From: Nigrospora sphaerica
Taxonomy: Eukaryota > Ascomycota > Sordariomycetes > Amphisphaeriales > Apiosporaceae
Direction of reading: 5' to 3'
DNA length: 64,000 bases
Assembly: GCA_018287875.1 (NCBI GenBank)
Contig: JAGVVL010000005.1
Location: 1-64,000, forward strand
The notes under the pieces are model-generated. The model did no database searches. It saw only the letters and a list, made by a program, of their open reading frames with translations, and was not told the DNA's origin. Positions 9,903 through 20,406 of the stretch are shown here, piece after piece (positions within the stretch are counted from its first letter, which is position 1; each line of letters starts with the position of its first letter). The position numbers were made by a program, and so were the translations under genes.

Positions 9903-11228
9903 ATGGTCGATTCACCACCCTCGAGGCAAAGCGCGGGTGGTGGGAGCCGCCAGGCCCGCCCCACCCCCGAGCCGTCACCTCCGGACTCAAGAACACCATC
10001 GCCAGACAGCGTTACAGCACCTGGACGCAGTCCAGAGGATATACGCAGCACTATAGACGACTTCAAACGCTTCCTAGCTGGTGAAGTTAACATTGCGGCC
10101 TTAGCCGCAGCAGTTCAAGCCGTCATTCCGGTCCTAGAGACGGCGGCTAAGGAATCGGACAACCAGCCCAGCGTCGAAAGACGTATCAATGCTATCGAGA
10201 ACACGCTGCAAGCTATCTATAGGAAATTAAAGCTCCTAAGACGTACGCTACAGCCGCTACTGCCCTACCGCCGCCCCAGCGCCCAGGGCCCCCAGGTAGC
10301 TAAGACTCTGCCTCCTCGACACGAACGGGAGGTAACGGTTAAGGCCGCAGGAACTAAAGGCCGCACCTACGAGGAGATCGTGCGGAAAGTTAACGCAGCA
10401 ACAGGCAGAGAAACAGCAATAGCCGCACGGAAGCTTCCCAGCGGAGACTATGCTATTACCTGCAAGACAGCAGAAGAGAAGCGACAGCTGGAAACTGACC
10501 GGGCCTGGACCACCGAGGCCTTCGGAGAGAACGCCTCTATCCAGAAGAGAAAGATCCTAGTGGTGGCCCATGGCATCAACAAGGAGGCCATAGAGACGAA
10601 CCAAGGGCAGCTAGAAGTCCAACTCCGGAACCAGCCCGGCGGCCCTATCGACGTCCTGGAGGCCAAGCTCCTCGCAATGCTAAGACCTCGTCCAGGAAGG
10701 TCACGGCCCTATATATTGCAGTACCCACGGTTCAACAAGCGGAACAGCTATGTCGAGACGGCCTTATTTGGCAGTATAGCTACTATCCATGCGAGCCCTT
10801 CGCCGAAGGAGCACAGCTTAAGCAATGCTACCACTGCTACCGTTATGGACATGTCGCCCGTGTCTGCCGCCACGCACGTAGGTGCGGGCTCTGCTCTTCA
10901 ACAAAGCGTGACGATAAAGAATGCCCAGAAGCCGAGAATAAGAGCCGGTACTGCTGTCCAGCATGCCGAGGACCACACTGCGTGGTCTAAGGAGTGTCCA
11001 GTCCGCCAGGAGCAGGTCCAGATCGCCAAGGCTACTTATGTCACGAGACCGAAGGGATTCGCATTGCCCTCGCAAGTACCCCTAAGTCAACAGCCGAGGA
11101 CTGGCAGACAGTACAGCCGCGGAAGCGTCGAGCAACTAGCTGCCGTACTAGAAGCACTGGCAGAGCCCGCAGCAGAGCCCACGAAGAGACAGACGACATG
11201 GACATCGAAACACCGGAGTCAACACTAA
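9903..11228 (+). CDS. LINE ORF1 (gag-like, CCHC zinc knuckles)
   Basis: The frame from ATG 9903 gives a Pro/Ser-rich start, a helical segment (around residues 40-115), a central region containing TYEEIVRKVN and KILVVAHGINKEAI, then ends at 11228. The zinc knuckles are not in this frame. Between about 10,790 and 10,985 the +1-shifted frame reads CYHCYRYGHVARVC and then CGLC, with further Cys pairs, the C-x2-C-x4-H-x4-C nucleic-acid binding pattern. The main frame resumes at WSKECPVRQEQ. So one base appears missing near 10,789 and two near 10,985, together restoring frame. The protein would bind LINE RNA to form the RNP. ORF1 ends 19 bp before the ATG of ORF2. Confidence 0.8.
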   Translation: MVDSPPSRQSAGGGSRQARPTPEPSPPDSRTPSPDSVTAPGRSPEDIRSTIDDFKRFLAGEVNIAALAAAVQAVIPVLETAAKESDNQPSVERRINAIENTLQAIYRKLKLLRRTLQPLLPYRRPSAQGPQVAKTLPPRHEREVTVKAAGTKGRTYEEIVRKVNAATGRETAIAARKLPSGDYAITCKTAEEKRQLETDRAWTTEAFGENASIQKRKILVVAHGINKEAIETNQGQLEVQLRNQPGGPIDVLEAKLLAMLRPRPGRSRPYILQYPRFNKRNSYVETALFGSIATIHASPSPKEHSLSNATTATVMDMSPVSAATHVGAGSALQQSVTIKNAQKPRIRAGTAVQHAEDHTAWSKECPVRQEQVQIAKATYVTRPKGFALPSQVPLSQQPRTGRQYSRGSVEQLAAVLEALAEPAAEPTKRQTTWTSKHRSQH

Positions 11229-11247
11229 ATAGCATCCACGCTTGACC

Positions 11248-14200
11248 ATGACAGCGCTAAGGATCCTACACTGGAACACGCAGAAAAGCAAGAAAGCACA
11301 GATCCCGGTAGTCGATGCCATCTCCGAAGAGTACGACGTCCTGGCTATCCAAGAGCCCTGGCGAAACCCACACATGCCGACCACCTACTGCCCGAGATCC
11401 TCTCCGTACTACCTACTTTACGCGATCGAGGAGGTAGGGCATGCATCTATATTAATAAGAAGTACACCCCAGCGCAGTGGACACACGAGGCACAGCCAGA
11501 TAGATGTCGTATCACAATCTGTCGCGCCGTGAGGCCATTCCCAAGGTCGACAACCTATTAGTGGGATCACGTGAGAAGCTCCACAGGAGTCTTGGCAAGC
11601 TTCAGTATATAGTCTGCCATGTCTGGCATCTTTCCTTGCGTTGGTTTCCTTTAATGAACAACCTTGAAGTCCGTTTCTATCCTGCCAGTGCCGCTGTGGT
11701 GCGACACAATCCAACTACCAGACGGTCCTATAACAGTTATCTGCATATACTCGCCTCCCCCTGGGTCCACCAGCAGATCGGACCTGCCCGCTATCGAAGC
11801 CCTCTATGCCGAACCCCAGCCAAGACGAACAGTCCTCGTGGGAGACTTCACCGTCCACCACCCTGTCTGGGGAGGATACAACGTCCGACCCCATAGGGCA
11901 GCTAACAAGCTGCTCCAGCTAGCAGAATCCTGGAGACTCCAGCTGATCACACCCCCTGGAACACCGACATGGACACGAAAAGGATGCGCAGACTCTACGA
12001 TCGACCTAGCCTGGGCCACAGACGATCTCCGGGTCGTCTATGACGGATACGCACCATACGCAGGATCCGATAACCTCCCTCAGGTGATACGCGTGGCTGG
12101 ACCTCATATAGACCGCCGAGACAGACCACGACGCAGCTGGAAAACAGCTGACTATAACCAGGCAAAAGCAGAAGCGGCACACCTACCACAGCCAGGGCAA
12201 CTCGAGACACCAGAAGAAATCGATAGCTACACCGAGACGTTAACTAAGGAGCTAACTCGAATAGCCGACCTGGTTGCCCCCTCCGCCACTCTAAGGGGAG
12301 AGGCTCGGTGGAACCACGACACAAAAAGAGCTATAAAGGAGGAGAGACGAGCCCAGCGAGCATGGCTATCCGACAGGACAGACGCAGCCTGGCAAGCCCT
12401 TCGGCAAGCATCCCTTGCGAAAAAGAAAACGATCCGAGAAGCCAAGACGGCGTCCTGGAGACATATGCTCCACGAGGCTTCTAGTCAGCCAGCTGGCGTC
12501 TGGAATATTGCGAGATGGGCAAGAACGGAAGAAGCAGCACCGCCGTTACCCCCAGCAGTCCCTACGCTCTACACACCGCGTGGCGAAGCAACGACCCATA
12601 AGGAGAAAACAGAGGCCTTCCGAGAGAGGTTCTACCTCCTAAGGCTACGTACACCGGCTTCCGAACAACGAACCGGCTCGCAGCGCCTCTCGATATGGAC
12701 GGCAAGGTGACAGCAGAACAAGTCCAAGACGTCCTTACTAAGGCAGGCCAGTGGAAGGCACCTGGACCAGACCAGCTTCCGAACGGATTTCTCAAACGCC
12801 TAGGAAAGCCTCTTCCAGGCCTTGGCCTCCCTAGCGGAAGCGTGCTGGCATATAGGATACTATCCAAGAGCGTTCCACAAAGCAGTCACCGTTATCCTCC
12901 GGAAGCCAGGAAAGCAGCCAAACGAGTACCACCAAGCCGGCGGATGGAGACCTATCGCGCTGCTTAACACTATAGGAAAAGCGATCGAGAGCCTACTAGC
13001 GCAACGGCTAGCTAGCTTTGCCGAAGAAAATGGACTGCTCCCGGACGAACAGATGGGCAACCGGAAAGGCCGCTCCACGGAAACGGCCTTGCGGTTGCTA
13101 ACGGACCTAGTCCGCACAGCCTGGAAACATGGAGGCGCAGCAACCCTTCTATCGCTAGATATCTCAGGCGCTTTCGACTCCGTCGACCATGGAAGGCCTC
13201 GCTAACCTACGAGCGCTAAGGGTCCCTATATGGACTATCAGCTGGATCCGAAGCTTCCTATCTGACCGGTCCACCACGCTATTCTTCGACGGCCAGGAAT
13301 CGGACGAGATCCCAATCCCGGCAGGCGTCCCGCAGGGCTCACTCCTATCGCCTATCCTCTTCTGCCTTTATACAGCCGGTCTCTATAAGGCTCTCCGCGC
13401 CGTACCAGGGATAGCTACTATAGCCTTCGCAGACGACACGAACCTCGTCGGCTTCGGTTTAGACCCCGAGCAGACCTGCGAGCGGCTGGAAGCCGCTCAC
13501 AGGATCTGTAAGGAATGGGCAGTCAACCACGGCATGACCTTCGCAGTCCAGAAATATCACCTAGTCCACTTCTCTCGAAGACGGAAAGGTCCGGACACGA
13601 AGATAGCCTTAGAAGGTCACGAAATCGAACCAGAAGACTCCTGCCGCGTCCTTGGCATCCAGGTGGATAGACGTCTCCGCTGGGACGTCCATATCCAGTC
13701 GATATCGAAGAAGATGGCGACGCAGGTCTACGCTTTAAACCGATAGCCGGCTCGACGTGGGGCGCGTCTCTCCAACGAGCCCGCCAAGTCTATACAGCCG
13801 TCGTACGGTCTGCGATAGGCTATGGAGCTTCAGAGTGGCACCGCCAGATCTCGAAAAATCGAGCCAAGGCACTCAACGACGTCCAGACAGAGTGCCTCCG
13901 AAAGGTCACAGGAGCCTTCAAAGCCACGGCCACCGCAGTACTAGAAACGGAAGCTTACGTGTCCCCCTTAGACACGTTGCTCAACAGAAAGGTGGCGGCA
14001 TCGGAAGAGAGGCTCCAGCAGCCGCGCATCGCATCGCTTATCCAAGCGAGATGCGATAGCGCAGCTAGATGGATCCTAACAAGACCGACTCGCCGGCGCA
14101 GACCGAAAGGCCCCGACGCTCCCGATCGTAAGAGGTGGCTAGACGAATGGCTAGCTGGAGACTCAGCACATAAGGCTAAGGAGAGAGACTGGCTTCAGAG

Positions 14201-14606
14201 ATGGCAACAAACGCAGCAAAATCGAACAGCACGAGCCCCGGCAGCAACTAAGATGCCGCCAGACAAGCACGTCCTCAAGCTCCATAAGGGACTCCATAAG
14301 GCCGAGAGCTCCATCCTCGTCCAAGCGAGGACTGGCAAGATTGGGCTACGAGACTTTTTAAACGCAGGGTCCCAGGCTTCGACAGCCCCTGGTGCGTCTG
14401 CGGTCAGGGCAGGAGACCGTCCGGCATATCCTCGTTTTCTGCCCACGGAAAGAGAAAGACGAGAGCATCTCGTCCAAGCTCTAGGAGGACCGATAGACAC
14501 GGACAGGATGCTCGACACCCCAGGAAAAGCAGGAATTATCGCAAGATGGCTACTCCGCTCCGGAAGGCTGGACATGTTCCAGCTAGCGAATCAACTTATC
14601 AGCTAG
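11248..14606 (+). pseudogene. LINE ORF2: endonuclease and reverse transcriptase, frameshifted
   Basis: From ATG 11248 the start LRILHWNTQKSKKAQ and LAIQEPWRNP match the N-terminal strands of AP-type endonucleases (catalytic Asn and Glu). VLVGDFTVHHPVWGG and DSTIDLAWAT (around 11,835-12,020) are the later catalytic blocks. An apparent foreign stretch at about 11,535-11,690 splits the domain. Reverse transcriptase is clear: GGWRPIALLNTIGKAIE, LLSLDISGAFDSVDH, AGVPQGSLLSPILF and FADDTNLVGFG (13,420-13,460), the catalytic FADD. The C-terminal knuckle CVCGQG then HILVFCP needs a frame change near 14,420. Frames change at least at about 11,440, 12,650, 12,850, 13,190 and 13,745. No RNase H was found downstream of reverse transcriptase. 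Confidence 0.8.
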
Positions 14607-14799
14607 GAAGCGGGCGCGCTGAGCCCGATCTCGGTATGGCAGGTCAAAGAGTAGATAGAAGCGGTACGACGCAGCGGAACCTAGGTTTTTCACCCGGCCG
14701 GACGTCAGCCCGGAACGGTTTTCCTAGGCTAAGATGCGCAGGGGTCCTCGTGGCCTAAATAGGTCGCTAGGTGTAAGAATCATAATAAAATATCGCTAC

Positions 14800-16149
14800 A
14801 TCGCGCGACGCGACACGCGTTGGGACGCGTTGGGCAGCGAACTTCGTGAAGCGACAACCACAACTCCGGACGCGTTTTTCGCGTGTATACGACTACCAAA
14901 GGGCCCTCTGCGAAGATCCTGAAAAATCTCCGGCTGGTTCGCGCTTTTTGTGAATCTAAAGGCGAAATACGGTATCCAAGACGAGGATGTCTACAACTTT
15001 GACGAGACTGGCTTTATAATGGGCCAAATCACGTCCACAATGGTCGCTAACCGGTGTCGATCAGAGCAGAAAACGAAAAAGGTCCAGCCTGGCAATCGAG
15101 AATGGGTTACCGTGATCCAGGGCGTCTGTTCGAACGGTTGGTGCATCCCGCCGTTCATCGTGGTGAAGGGCGCCTACCACCTCGCCAATTGGTACGCCGA
15201 CAGCACCCTCCCACGCACGACTGGGTCATCAAACCTACCGCGAATGGATGGACCAACAACGAGACGGGCGTGGACTGGCTATTCGGCATTTCAGAAAACA
15301 CACCGCGTCGCGCGCTGACAGGCCGATATCGTCTATTAGTAATCGACAGGCACGAGAGTCACGTTTCGGCCGAGTTCCAGGCTTTCTCGTAAAGAGAAGA
15401 ACATTATTTGTATCTCTATGCCTCCGCATTCGTTGCATCTACTTCAGCCACTCGACGTTGGGTGTTTTAGCCCGTTAAAGCGGGCGTACGGTCACGAAAT
15501 CGAAGGGTTCATGGCGTCACTCAGTTAACCACATCACCAAGGCCGAGTTACTTATCGCCTTCCAAGCCGCGTACACTAAGGTCTTCACGCCCGACAACGT
15601 GAAGGCTGGATTCGCCGGGGCTGGTTTAGTGCCTCTCGACCCGGAGCGAGTTCTCTCGAAGTTGGACGTGAAGTTATCGACGCCTTCGCCGTCGAGTAGC
15701 TCCGCCGGCGGCCGTCCCATGGGCTTCTCAAACGCCACACAACCCAACGCAAGCTACTTCGCAAACTGATTATATTAAAAGTCGAGTCCGCCAGCATCAG
15801 GGAAGCTCCCCGACACCGATTTTATCGGCAGTCGATCAGTTTGCGAAGGGTGCGATGGCAATAATGCACGAGGTCGCCCTTTTACGGGCCGAGGTGAAGA
15901 CGCTTCGAGAGGCGAATACTGGCCTTGCAAAAACGCCGTAAAGCTAAAAGAACACGTCTACAGGAAGGAGGAACACTTGAGATCGGCAAGGCCCAAGACC
16001 TTTTAGACCAGAAGGACGCGGATGCACAGTTAAAAGGGGAAACGCGTGCGAGTAGTAGTCGCGGGATACGGTCGCGACCACGCGAACGCCGTTGTGGCAT
16101 CTGCGGAAACACCGGACATAATGCGCGCACATGTGAAGTAGATGTATAA
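14800..16149 (+). pseudogene. Fot1-like transposase remnant with C-terminal zinc knuckle
   Basis: Recognisable blocks are KYGIQDEDVYNFDETGFIMG (first catalytic Asp), then QPGNREWVTVIQGVCSNGW, LLVIDRHESHVSAEFQAF where the expected D-G-H has become D-R-H, LQPLDVGCF-like residues in a shifted frame (third Asp), and ERRCGICGNTGHNARTC before the stop at 16147-16149. The catalytic core is of DD35D type. The N-terminal helix-turn-helix is missing and several frames are needed, so this copy is dead. It is more diverged than the 47-kb copy. Confidence 0.8.
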
Positions 16150-16283
16150 ACGTCTACAGAGTCAGATTCCGATGTAGTTTAAATTGATTTAAGGCGTTTT
16201 GGTTGAGTAATTGATAGATATGTGCGACCGGTGCTTAGAAGTGCGCAACTCAATTGACTGCGCAACTCATATGACACTTACGT
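14800..16283 (+). mobile_element. 5'-truncated pogo/Fot1-type transposon
   Basis: From about 14,800 the DNA aligns to the complete Fot1-like copy at 47,397-49,247, starting inside its transposase. The 3' end has a terminal repeat GACACTTACGT with internal repetition of TGCGCAACTC, followed by TA at 16284-16285. This repeat has the same architecture as the 44-bp repeat of the 47-kb copy. No 5' terminal repeat is present: the LINE 3' end occupies that position, and I did not find the missing 5' part upstream of the LINE. Either the LINE arrived with a deletion or a rearrangement joined the two. Confidence 0.85.
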
Positions 16284-16835
16284 TAATACTAAAGTAGGTA
16301 GCCTAGCGCTTGCCAACCGGTGACGCATCGCGGTCGCGTAACAGTTGATTAGCTATATCCCCTACGCGAGCCAGATTTAGAGGGAAAGCGCGAGAGTCCA
16401 GGTCAAGAACCTATTGAAAAAGTGTTGATTTCTTCAGGTCCGTCATTTTCGTAATTTCGGTATAGAATTGCATCGCGAAAGGCGACAGCGCCGGCGGCAA
16501 TATAAGTTGTAATTACAGTCCACGCTGTAAAACCTTGCACCGCCGCGGGCGCTAATTTCCGAATCTCTTTCTATAGCCTGAATGGCTAGGATTCTATCCT
16601 TTTCGTCGCTCTTATATTGCATCTTTAGCTGTGATGGAAATTTGGGTTTTGTGCAAGCGTCGCGTGAAATTTGGTTAGTGTTGCATTCACTTGTCTGTTG
16701 TTGTACTCGCTTACTGATTACGTTAACCTATTTGAATGTAGTGCACCTCTGCTAGAGCTCTTGGCGGACAGGGTTGGGGCGCATATTCGGGTGTCTCCAG
16801 TCCGTGTCTCCAGTCCGTGTCTCCAAATACGACCG
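16284..16835. other. Unassigned AT-richer stretch
   Basis: No reading frame or repeat recognised between the pogo 3' end and a second LINE tail. The composition is AT-richer than the flanks. A tandem of GTGTCTCCAGTCC occurs three times at about 16,790-16,825. Confidence 0.35.
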
Positions 16836-16965
16836 ATCAGGCCCTAAGGAATCTGGCTTTTTCATTCCGACAAACGTCAATTCAGAATGGCTTTCCTCCG
16901 CATCGAAACGTAGAGGATCTCTATGTCCTACATAGGTCACTAGCTGTAAAAATTGTAACTAAACA
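16836..16965 (+). mobile_element. Isolated 3' tail of a second LINE copy
   Basis: This 130-bp piece aligns end to end with the 3' untranslated tail of the LINE at about 14,672-14,792. Shared anchors are TTTTTCA, ACGTCA, TTTCCT, ATAGGTC and CTAG, in the same order and spacing. The differences are mostly C-to-T or G-to-A, so CCCGGCCGG in the longer copy corresponds to TTCCGACAA here. That is a repeat-induced point mutation style signature. Such 3' stubs are typical of LINE insertions aborted early in reverse transcription. Confidence 0.7.
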
Positions 16966-17323
16966 CGTAAAATTGGCTTGCAGGCCAGAGATCTCCTTAA
17001 GATCTCAAAACAAGGCCAATCTGCGCCGGGTACTCGTACGCGACCTACGATCATGCTCCGCCCGTAGTGCACAGCTAGGATCTTCACTCTATTAGTCATG
17101 CCCTTACTAAATGAGGGGCCTGTGTAGTTTACACAGCCCCAGTTCTAGTACCTTCCAGTAACACTCCACATCCAGGCCTGGTTCGGACCCGACTGTATCC
17201 CTAAATCCGAAACTAAGTAGTTATATACTAAGAGTGAGCAGGTCACACTGCTTTATTATTGACAAACCCCAACTTTCACCCATTCTTCTGTTTAAGAAGA
17301 GGCGAAGTCATCAAATCTTTACT
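16966..17323. other. Upstream region of the MDR gene
   Basis: About 360 bp between the LINE tail and the oxidoreductase start; it must contain that gene's promoter. No defined element is recognised. The open frame of the downstream gene continues to 17234, but the residues before 17324 do not resemble the family. Confidence 0.35.
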
Positions 17324-18409
17324 ATGTCAGCAACAATCGATACACGCGCGGCTGGTGCAACCACCCAGCGCGCCTGGGTGTGCCGCACAGCACCAGCGTC
17401 ACTTGAAGCTGGCATGGATCTTCTTTCAGCAGCACCACACCCGCGGCCGGTGCCTGAAGACTCGCTTGGCCCGAACGAGGTCCTGGTTCGCGTTACCTAT
17501 GCCGCCCTCAACCCAGCCGAGTACAAACTTCCAGAACTGGGTCGGCTAGCCGCTTGGTCCATTTTCGGCCGCTTTTTCATCCCGGGGCAGGACTTCGCCG
17601 GCGTCGTGGCCGGCGTGGGTGCCAATGTTCTTGGTGACTATGGTCACCTCACAGCCAGCACACCTGTCTTCGGCCGGGTCGCCTTCCCGCCCCGCTTCGG
17701 CGCTCTGGCGGAATACGTCGTTGTGGACAAAGACGGCTGCGCTCCGATCCCCGACGGTGTCGCCCCGACCAGTGCCGCCTGTGTCCCCACCGCGGGCTTG
17801 ACAGCCTACGCGTCTTTGGCCAAGTACGTAGGGTCCGGCGATGCCGTCTTCATCAACGGAGGGAGCGGCGGCGTCGGATCGTTCGCTATCCAGATTGCCA
17901 AGGCGCTCGGGTGCAGCAAGGTGATCGTTAGCTGCTCAGCGGTAAACGCGGCGCTGTGCCGGCGACTGGGCGCTGATGAAGTTATCGACTACAGGACGCA
18001 AGACGTCTGTGCAGAACTCCGGGCCAAGGGACCCGTGTTCGACGTCGTCATCGATAACGTGGGAAACAGCCCAGCCGACTTGTATAAAGCAGCCGACGGG
18101 ATTTTGAAAGCCGGCTCAGGTGTATTTGTGCAGGTCGGCGCTGCCATGTCACTCGCCGGCATAACGGGTGCTATGGCCCGCGCCTTGATGCCCGGTTTCC
18201 TTGGCAATGGCCATCGCCGTTTTGTTTTTCCTGTGGCGGCGTGCACACGTGCCGACCTCGAGACAGTCGCAGGCTGGATAAGAGAGGGCAAGGTAAAGGC
18301 TGTCGTTGACGAGTTGTTTGATTATACTAATGCAGTGAAGGCATACGCTAGGTTGCGAAAAGGTAATCGGTCTGGAAAGATTGTAATTAAAGTAGGTAAT
18401 TTGGACTAG
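17324..18409 (+). CDS. Zinc-independent MDR oxidoreductase (quinone/enoyl reductase-like)
   Basis: A 361-residue single-exon gene starting MSATIDTRAAG at ATG 17324. Features in order: the N-terminal GroES-like fold with EVLVRVTYAALNPAEYK (52-68), PGQDFAGVV (87-95), the NADPH-binding glycine motif NGGSGGVG (178-185), the GADEVIDY strand-loop, DVVIDNVG, and a C-terminal GKIVIKV. The cysteines and histidine that bind catalytic or structural zinc in alcohol dehydrogenases are absent, so this belongs with zinc-free quinone oxidoreductases and trans-acting enoyl reductases. It would reduce an activated double bond or quinone using NADPH in the cytosol. Such genes occur in secondary-metabolite clusters, but no polyketide synthase is visible here. 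It is the best preserved gene in the window, only 76 bp upstream of a transposon. Confidence 0.93.
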   Translation: MSATIDTRAAGATTQRAWVCRTAPASLEAGMDLLSAAPHPRPVPEDSLGPNEVLVRVTYAALNPAEYKLPELGRLAAWSIFGRFFIPGQDFAGVVAGVGANVLGDYGHLTASTPVFGRVAFPPRFGALAEYVVVDKDGCAPIPDGVAPTSAACVPTAGLTAYASLAKYVGSGDAVFINGGSGGVGSFAIQIAKALGCSKVIVSCSAVNAALCRRLGADEVIDYRTQDVCAELRAKGPVFDVVIDNVGNSPADLYKAADGILKAGSGVFVQVGAAMSLAGITGAMARALMPGFLGNGHRRFVFPVAACTRADLETVAGWIREGKVKAVVDELFDYTNAVKAYARLRKGNRSGKIVIKVGNLD

Positions 18410-18485
18410 ACTTCGGCCCCGACCGTCCTCGTCTCGGTATTTCCTAGGAACAGGACTACTTTATCGTGTGTGCATCAATCCAGTA

Positions 18486-20406
18486 AGCTCAAGCATCCCT
18501 TGGCGATACAGCCCCTTCGCGAGACACCGGTTTCAGGACCGTCTCGCGATGCTTCAAGTGAGGTTACTCACGATATCTAGTCAACCAGTTGGCCTATAAG
18601 CATGGTGTTGAGCCCGTTCGAATTGTCTGTCTCCGTTCTTTCCAGTAAAGTTATTCCCATGGATCCTGAACGCCTAGAACTCATCCTGCAGGAGATCGCC
18701 AACGGCAAACCCATCAGAGAAGCCGCTAGGCAGTACCACCTCAACAAAGACTGGTTAGTCCGCCGCATCAAGGGTACGTTAACGCGCAAGGAGTATAACG
18801 CGACGAGGCAATCGTTGAGTCCATCTCAAGAGCAACTGCTTGTCGACTGGGTGTTGTTGCAGGCCAGGCTGGGCTGGGCGCCGCCTCACTCTCGTTTCCA
18901 CTTCTTCGCCTTGACGGTCCATCGCCAGTCTGGCGGCGAACACCTGGGTAAACACTGGCATGAGGCTTTTTTCGCGCCATCCTGAAGTCAAGTCAATTCG
19001 CTCCACGGGGATTGACTTCCTGCGCGTCAACGGTGCGACGCGCGCCAATATCGAGGAGTTCTTCGATCGTCTCGATGACCCAGGCCTTGCGGAGGTGTTG
19101 CAAGCCGATACCTACAACGTCGACGAGATTGGCACGATGATAGGCCTTGGAGACAACCCCTTGGTCATCGGACCGTCTGCGGTGCGCAAGATATACACCA
19201 TGGACCCTGGCAACCGCGAGTGGGTGACGATATTGGAGTGTATCAGCGCTGACGGGCGCGTCTTGCCACCCTTGGTCATCTTCAAGGGCGTCTACGTTCA
19301 ACAGCAGTGGTTTCAACAGCAATTCGACGCGCTAGACTTCACGAACTGGAAGTTCTGCGCCTCCGAAAAGGGCTGGACCAATAACGCAATAGGCCTGCAG
19401 TGGCTCACGGAGGTGTTCATCCCTTGACGGCTCCTGCCAACCCAGAGAGATGGCGACACCTTATTCTCGACGGCCATGGCAGCCACGCCGACGATGCCTT
19501 CATGCTGGCCTGTCTGGAAGCCAAAATCTGGCTAGACTTCCTCCCAGCGCACACCTCACACGTCCTCCAACCGCTGGACCTGGGGTCCTTTTCGGTGTTG
19601 AAGACCATCTATCGAAAAACCTTGCGAGAGGCCTGCGCGTCAAGCCTCACGATGGCTCCAGGCAAGCCAGAGTTCCTACAGGCCTGGAACTTAGCTCGCA
19701 AGGTGGCCTTCACGCCTGCCAATTGCGCCTCAGGCTGGAGAGCCACCGGAATCTTCCCAAGGGACCGCAACAAGGCGCTGAATAACAGGTTGGCGAGACA
19801 GCGTGACCAAGACCGTCCGGAGAGGCCTTCAACACCAGAAAGAAGGCCTCCAGAGATGGATACGTTAGCTGCGATAACTGCAGTGACGTTCCAGACCCCT
19901 AAGACCTCACGCCAATTAACCAACATCGTCAGGGACTTGCGTGACCTAACGTGGCGTACACCACACCAACCTTCCGGTTTTTGACGCGCAAGCTCTGCAA
20001 GGCCCTTGACTATAGTTGCATGCAGATCTCCACACTCAAGGTCGAACGAGACCAACTGGCTGCTGCGCTGGAACGCCAAAAGCCTCAAAAACGGCGCCGC
20101 GTGAAGGCTTCGGCGCAGGACCGGTTTGTAACTATTCAGGACGTCAAAAGAGTCAAGAGGGAGATGGGGGTCTTGCCTGATGAGCCTGACCTTGACTCCG
20201 ACGGAGAAGGATGGGTAGACCTTGAGGATTTTGAAGAAGAAACCGTTAGTGAGGCAGAGGAGTGTATCGTCGTCTCTTGACTTAAATAACTAGGTTCCAG
20301 ATAGCCTGGTTGAGGAGATATCCGTCTTTTCGGTGGCCGAAGGCATCGTAGACACCCTGAAACCGGTGTCTCGCGAAGGGGCTGTATCGCCAGGGATGCT
20401 TGAGCT
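18486..20406 (+). mobile_element. Complete pogo-type DNA transposon with TIRs
   Basis: The element is 1,921 bp. The 5' terminal repeat begins AGCTCAAGCATCCCT at 18486 and continues for about 52 bp to TTTCAGG near 18537. The 3' end (20356-20406) is its reverse complement with one single-base indel (TTGG against TGG). TA flanks both ends (18484-18485 and 20407-20408), the target duplication of Tc1/mariner/pogo elements. The length is typical of intact Fot1/Pot2 class elements. Internal frameshifts disable the transposase as read, but intact ends mean it could be mobilised in trans. Confidence 0.92.
18659..20280 (+). pseudogene. Pogo transposase (HTH plus DD35D), frameshifted
   Basis: From ATG 18659, MDPERLELILQEIANGKPI and REAARQYHLNKDWLVRRIKG form a helix-turn-helix of psq/CENP-B type. 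In the following frames come TYNVDEIGTMIG (first Asp), DPGNREWVTILE, and LILDGHGSH followed 35 residues later by LQPLDLGSF, giving a DD35D triad. A coiled-coil-like segment (TLKVERDQLAAALERQ) and an acidic tail ending AEECIVVS close the protein at 20278-20280. Frame changes occur at about 18,950, 19,420 and 19,975. Sequence identity to the two Fot1-like copies is low outside the catalytic blocks, so it is a different family of pogo elements. Confidence 0.88.

Larger units (their letters stand above)
9735..14792 (+). mobile_element. Tad1-like non-LTR retrotransposon, nearly full length
   Basis: A 5' leader of about 170 bp precedes ORF1 (9903-11228) with zinc knuckles, and ORF2 (from 11248) carries an endonuclease and reverse transcriptase. 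The 3' end has an untranslated tail finishing near AATCATAATAAAATAT. The element stops abruptly where a truncated pogo element begins (about 14,800). Length near 5.05 kb. The two-ORF layout with CCHC knuckles in ORF1 fits the Tad/CRE-like LINE group of ascomycetes. Several frameshifts make it non-autonomous as read. GC content remains high, so heavy RIP is not evident here. Exact 5' end and target duplication are not determined. Confidence 0.85.
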
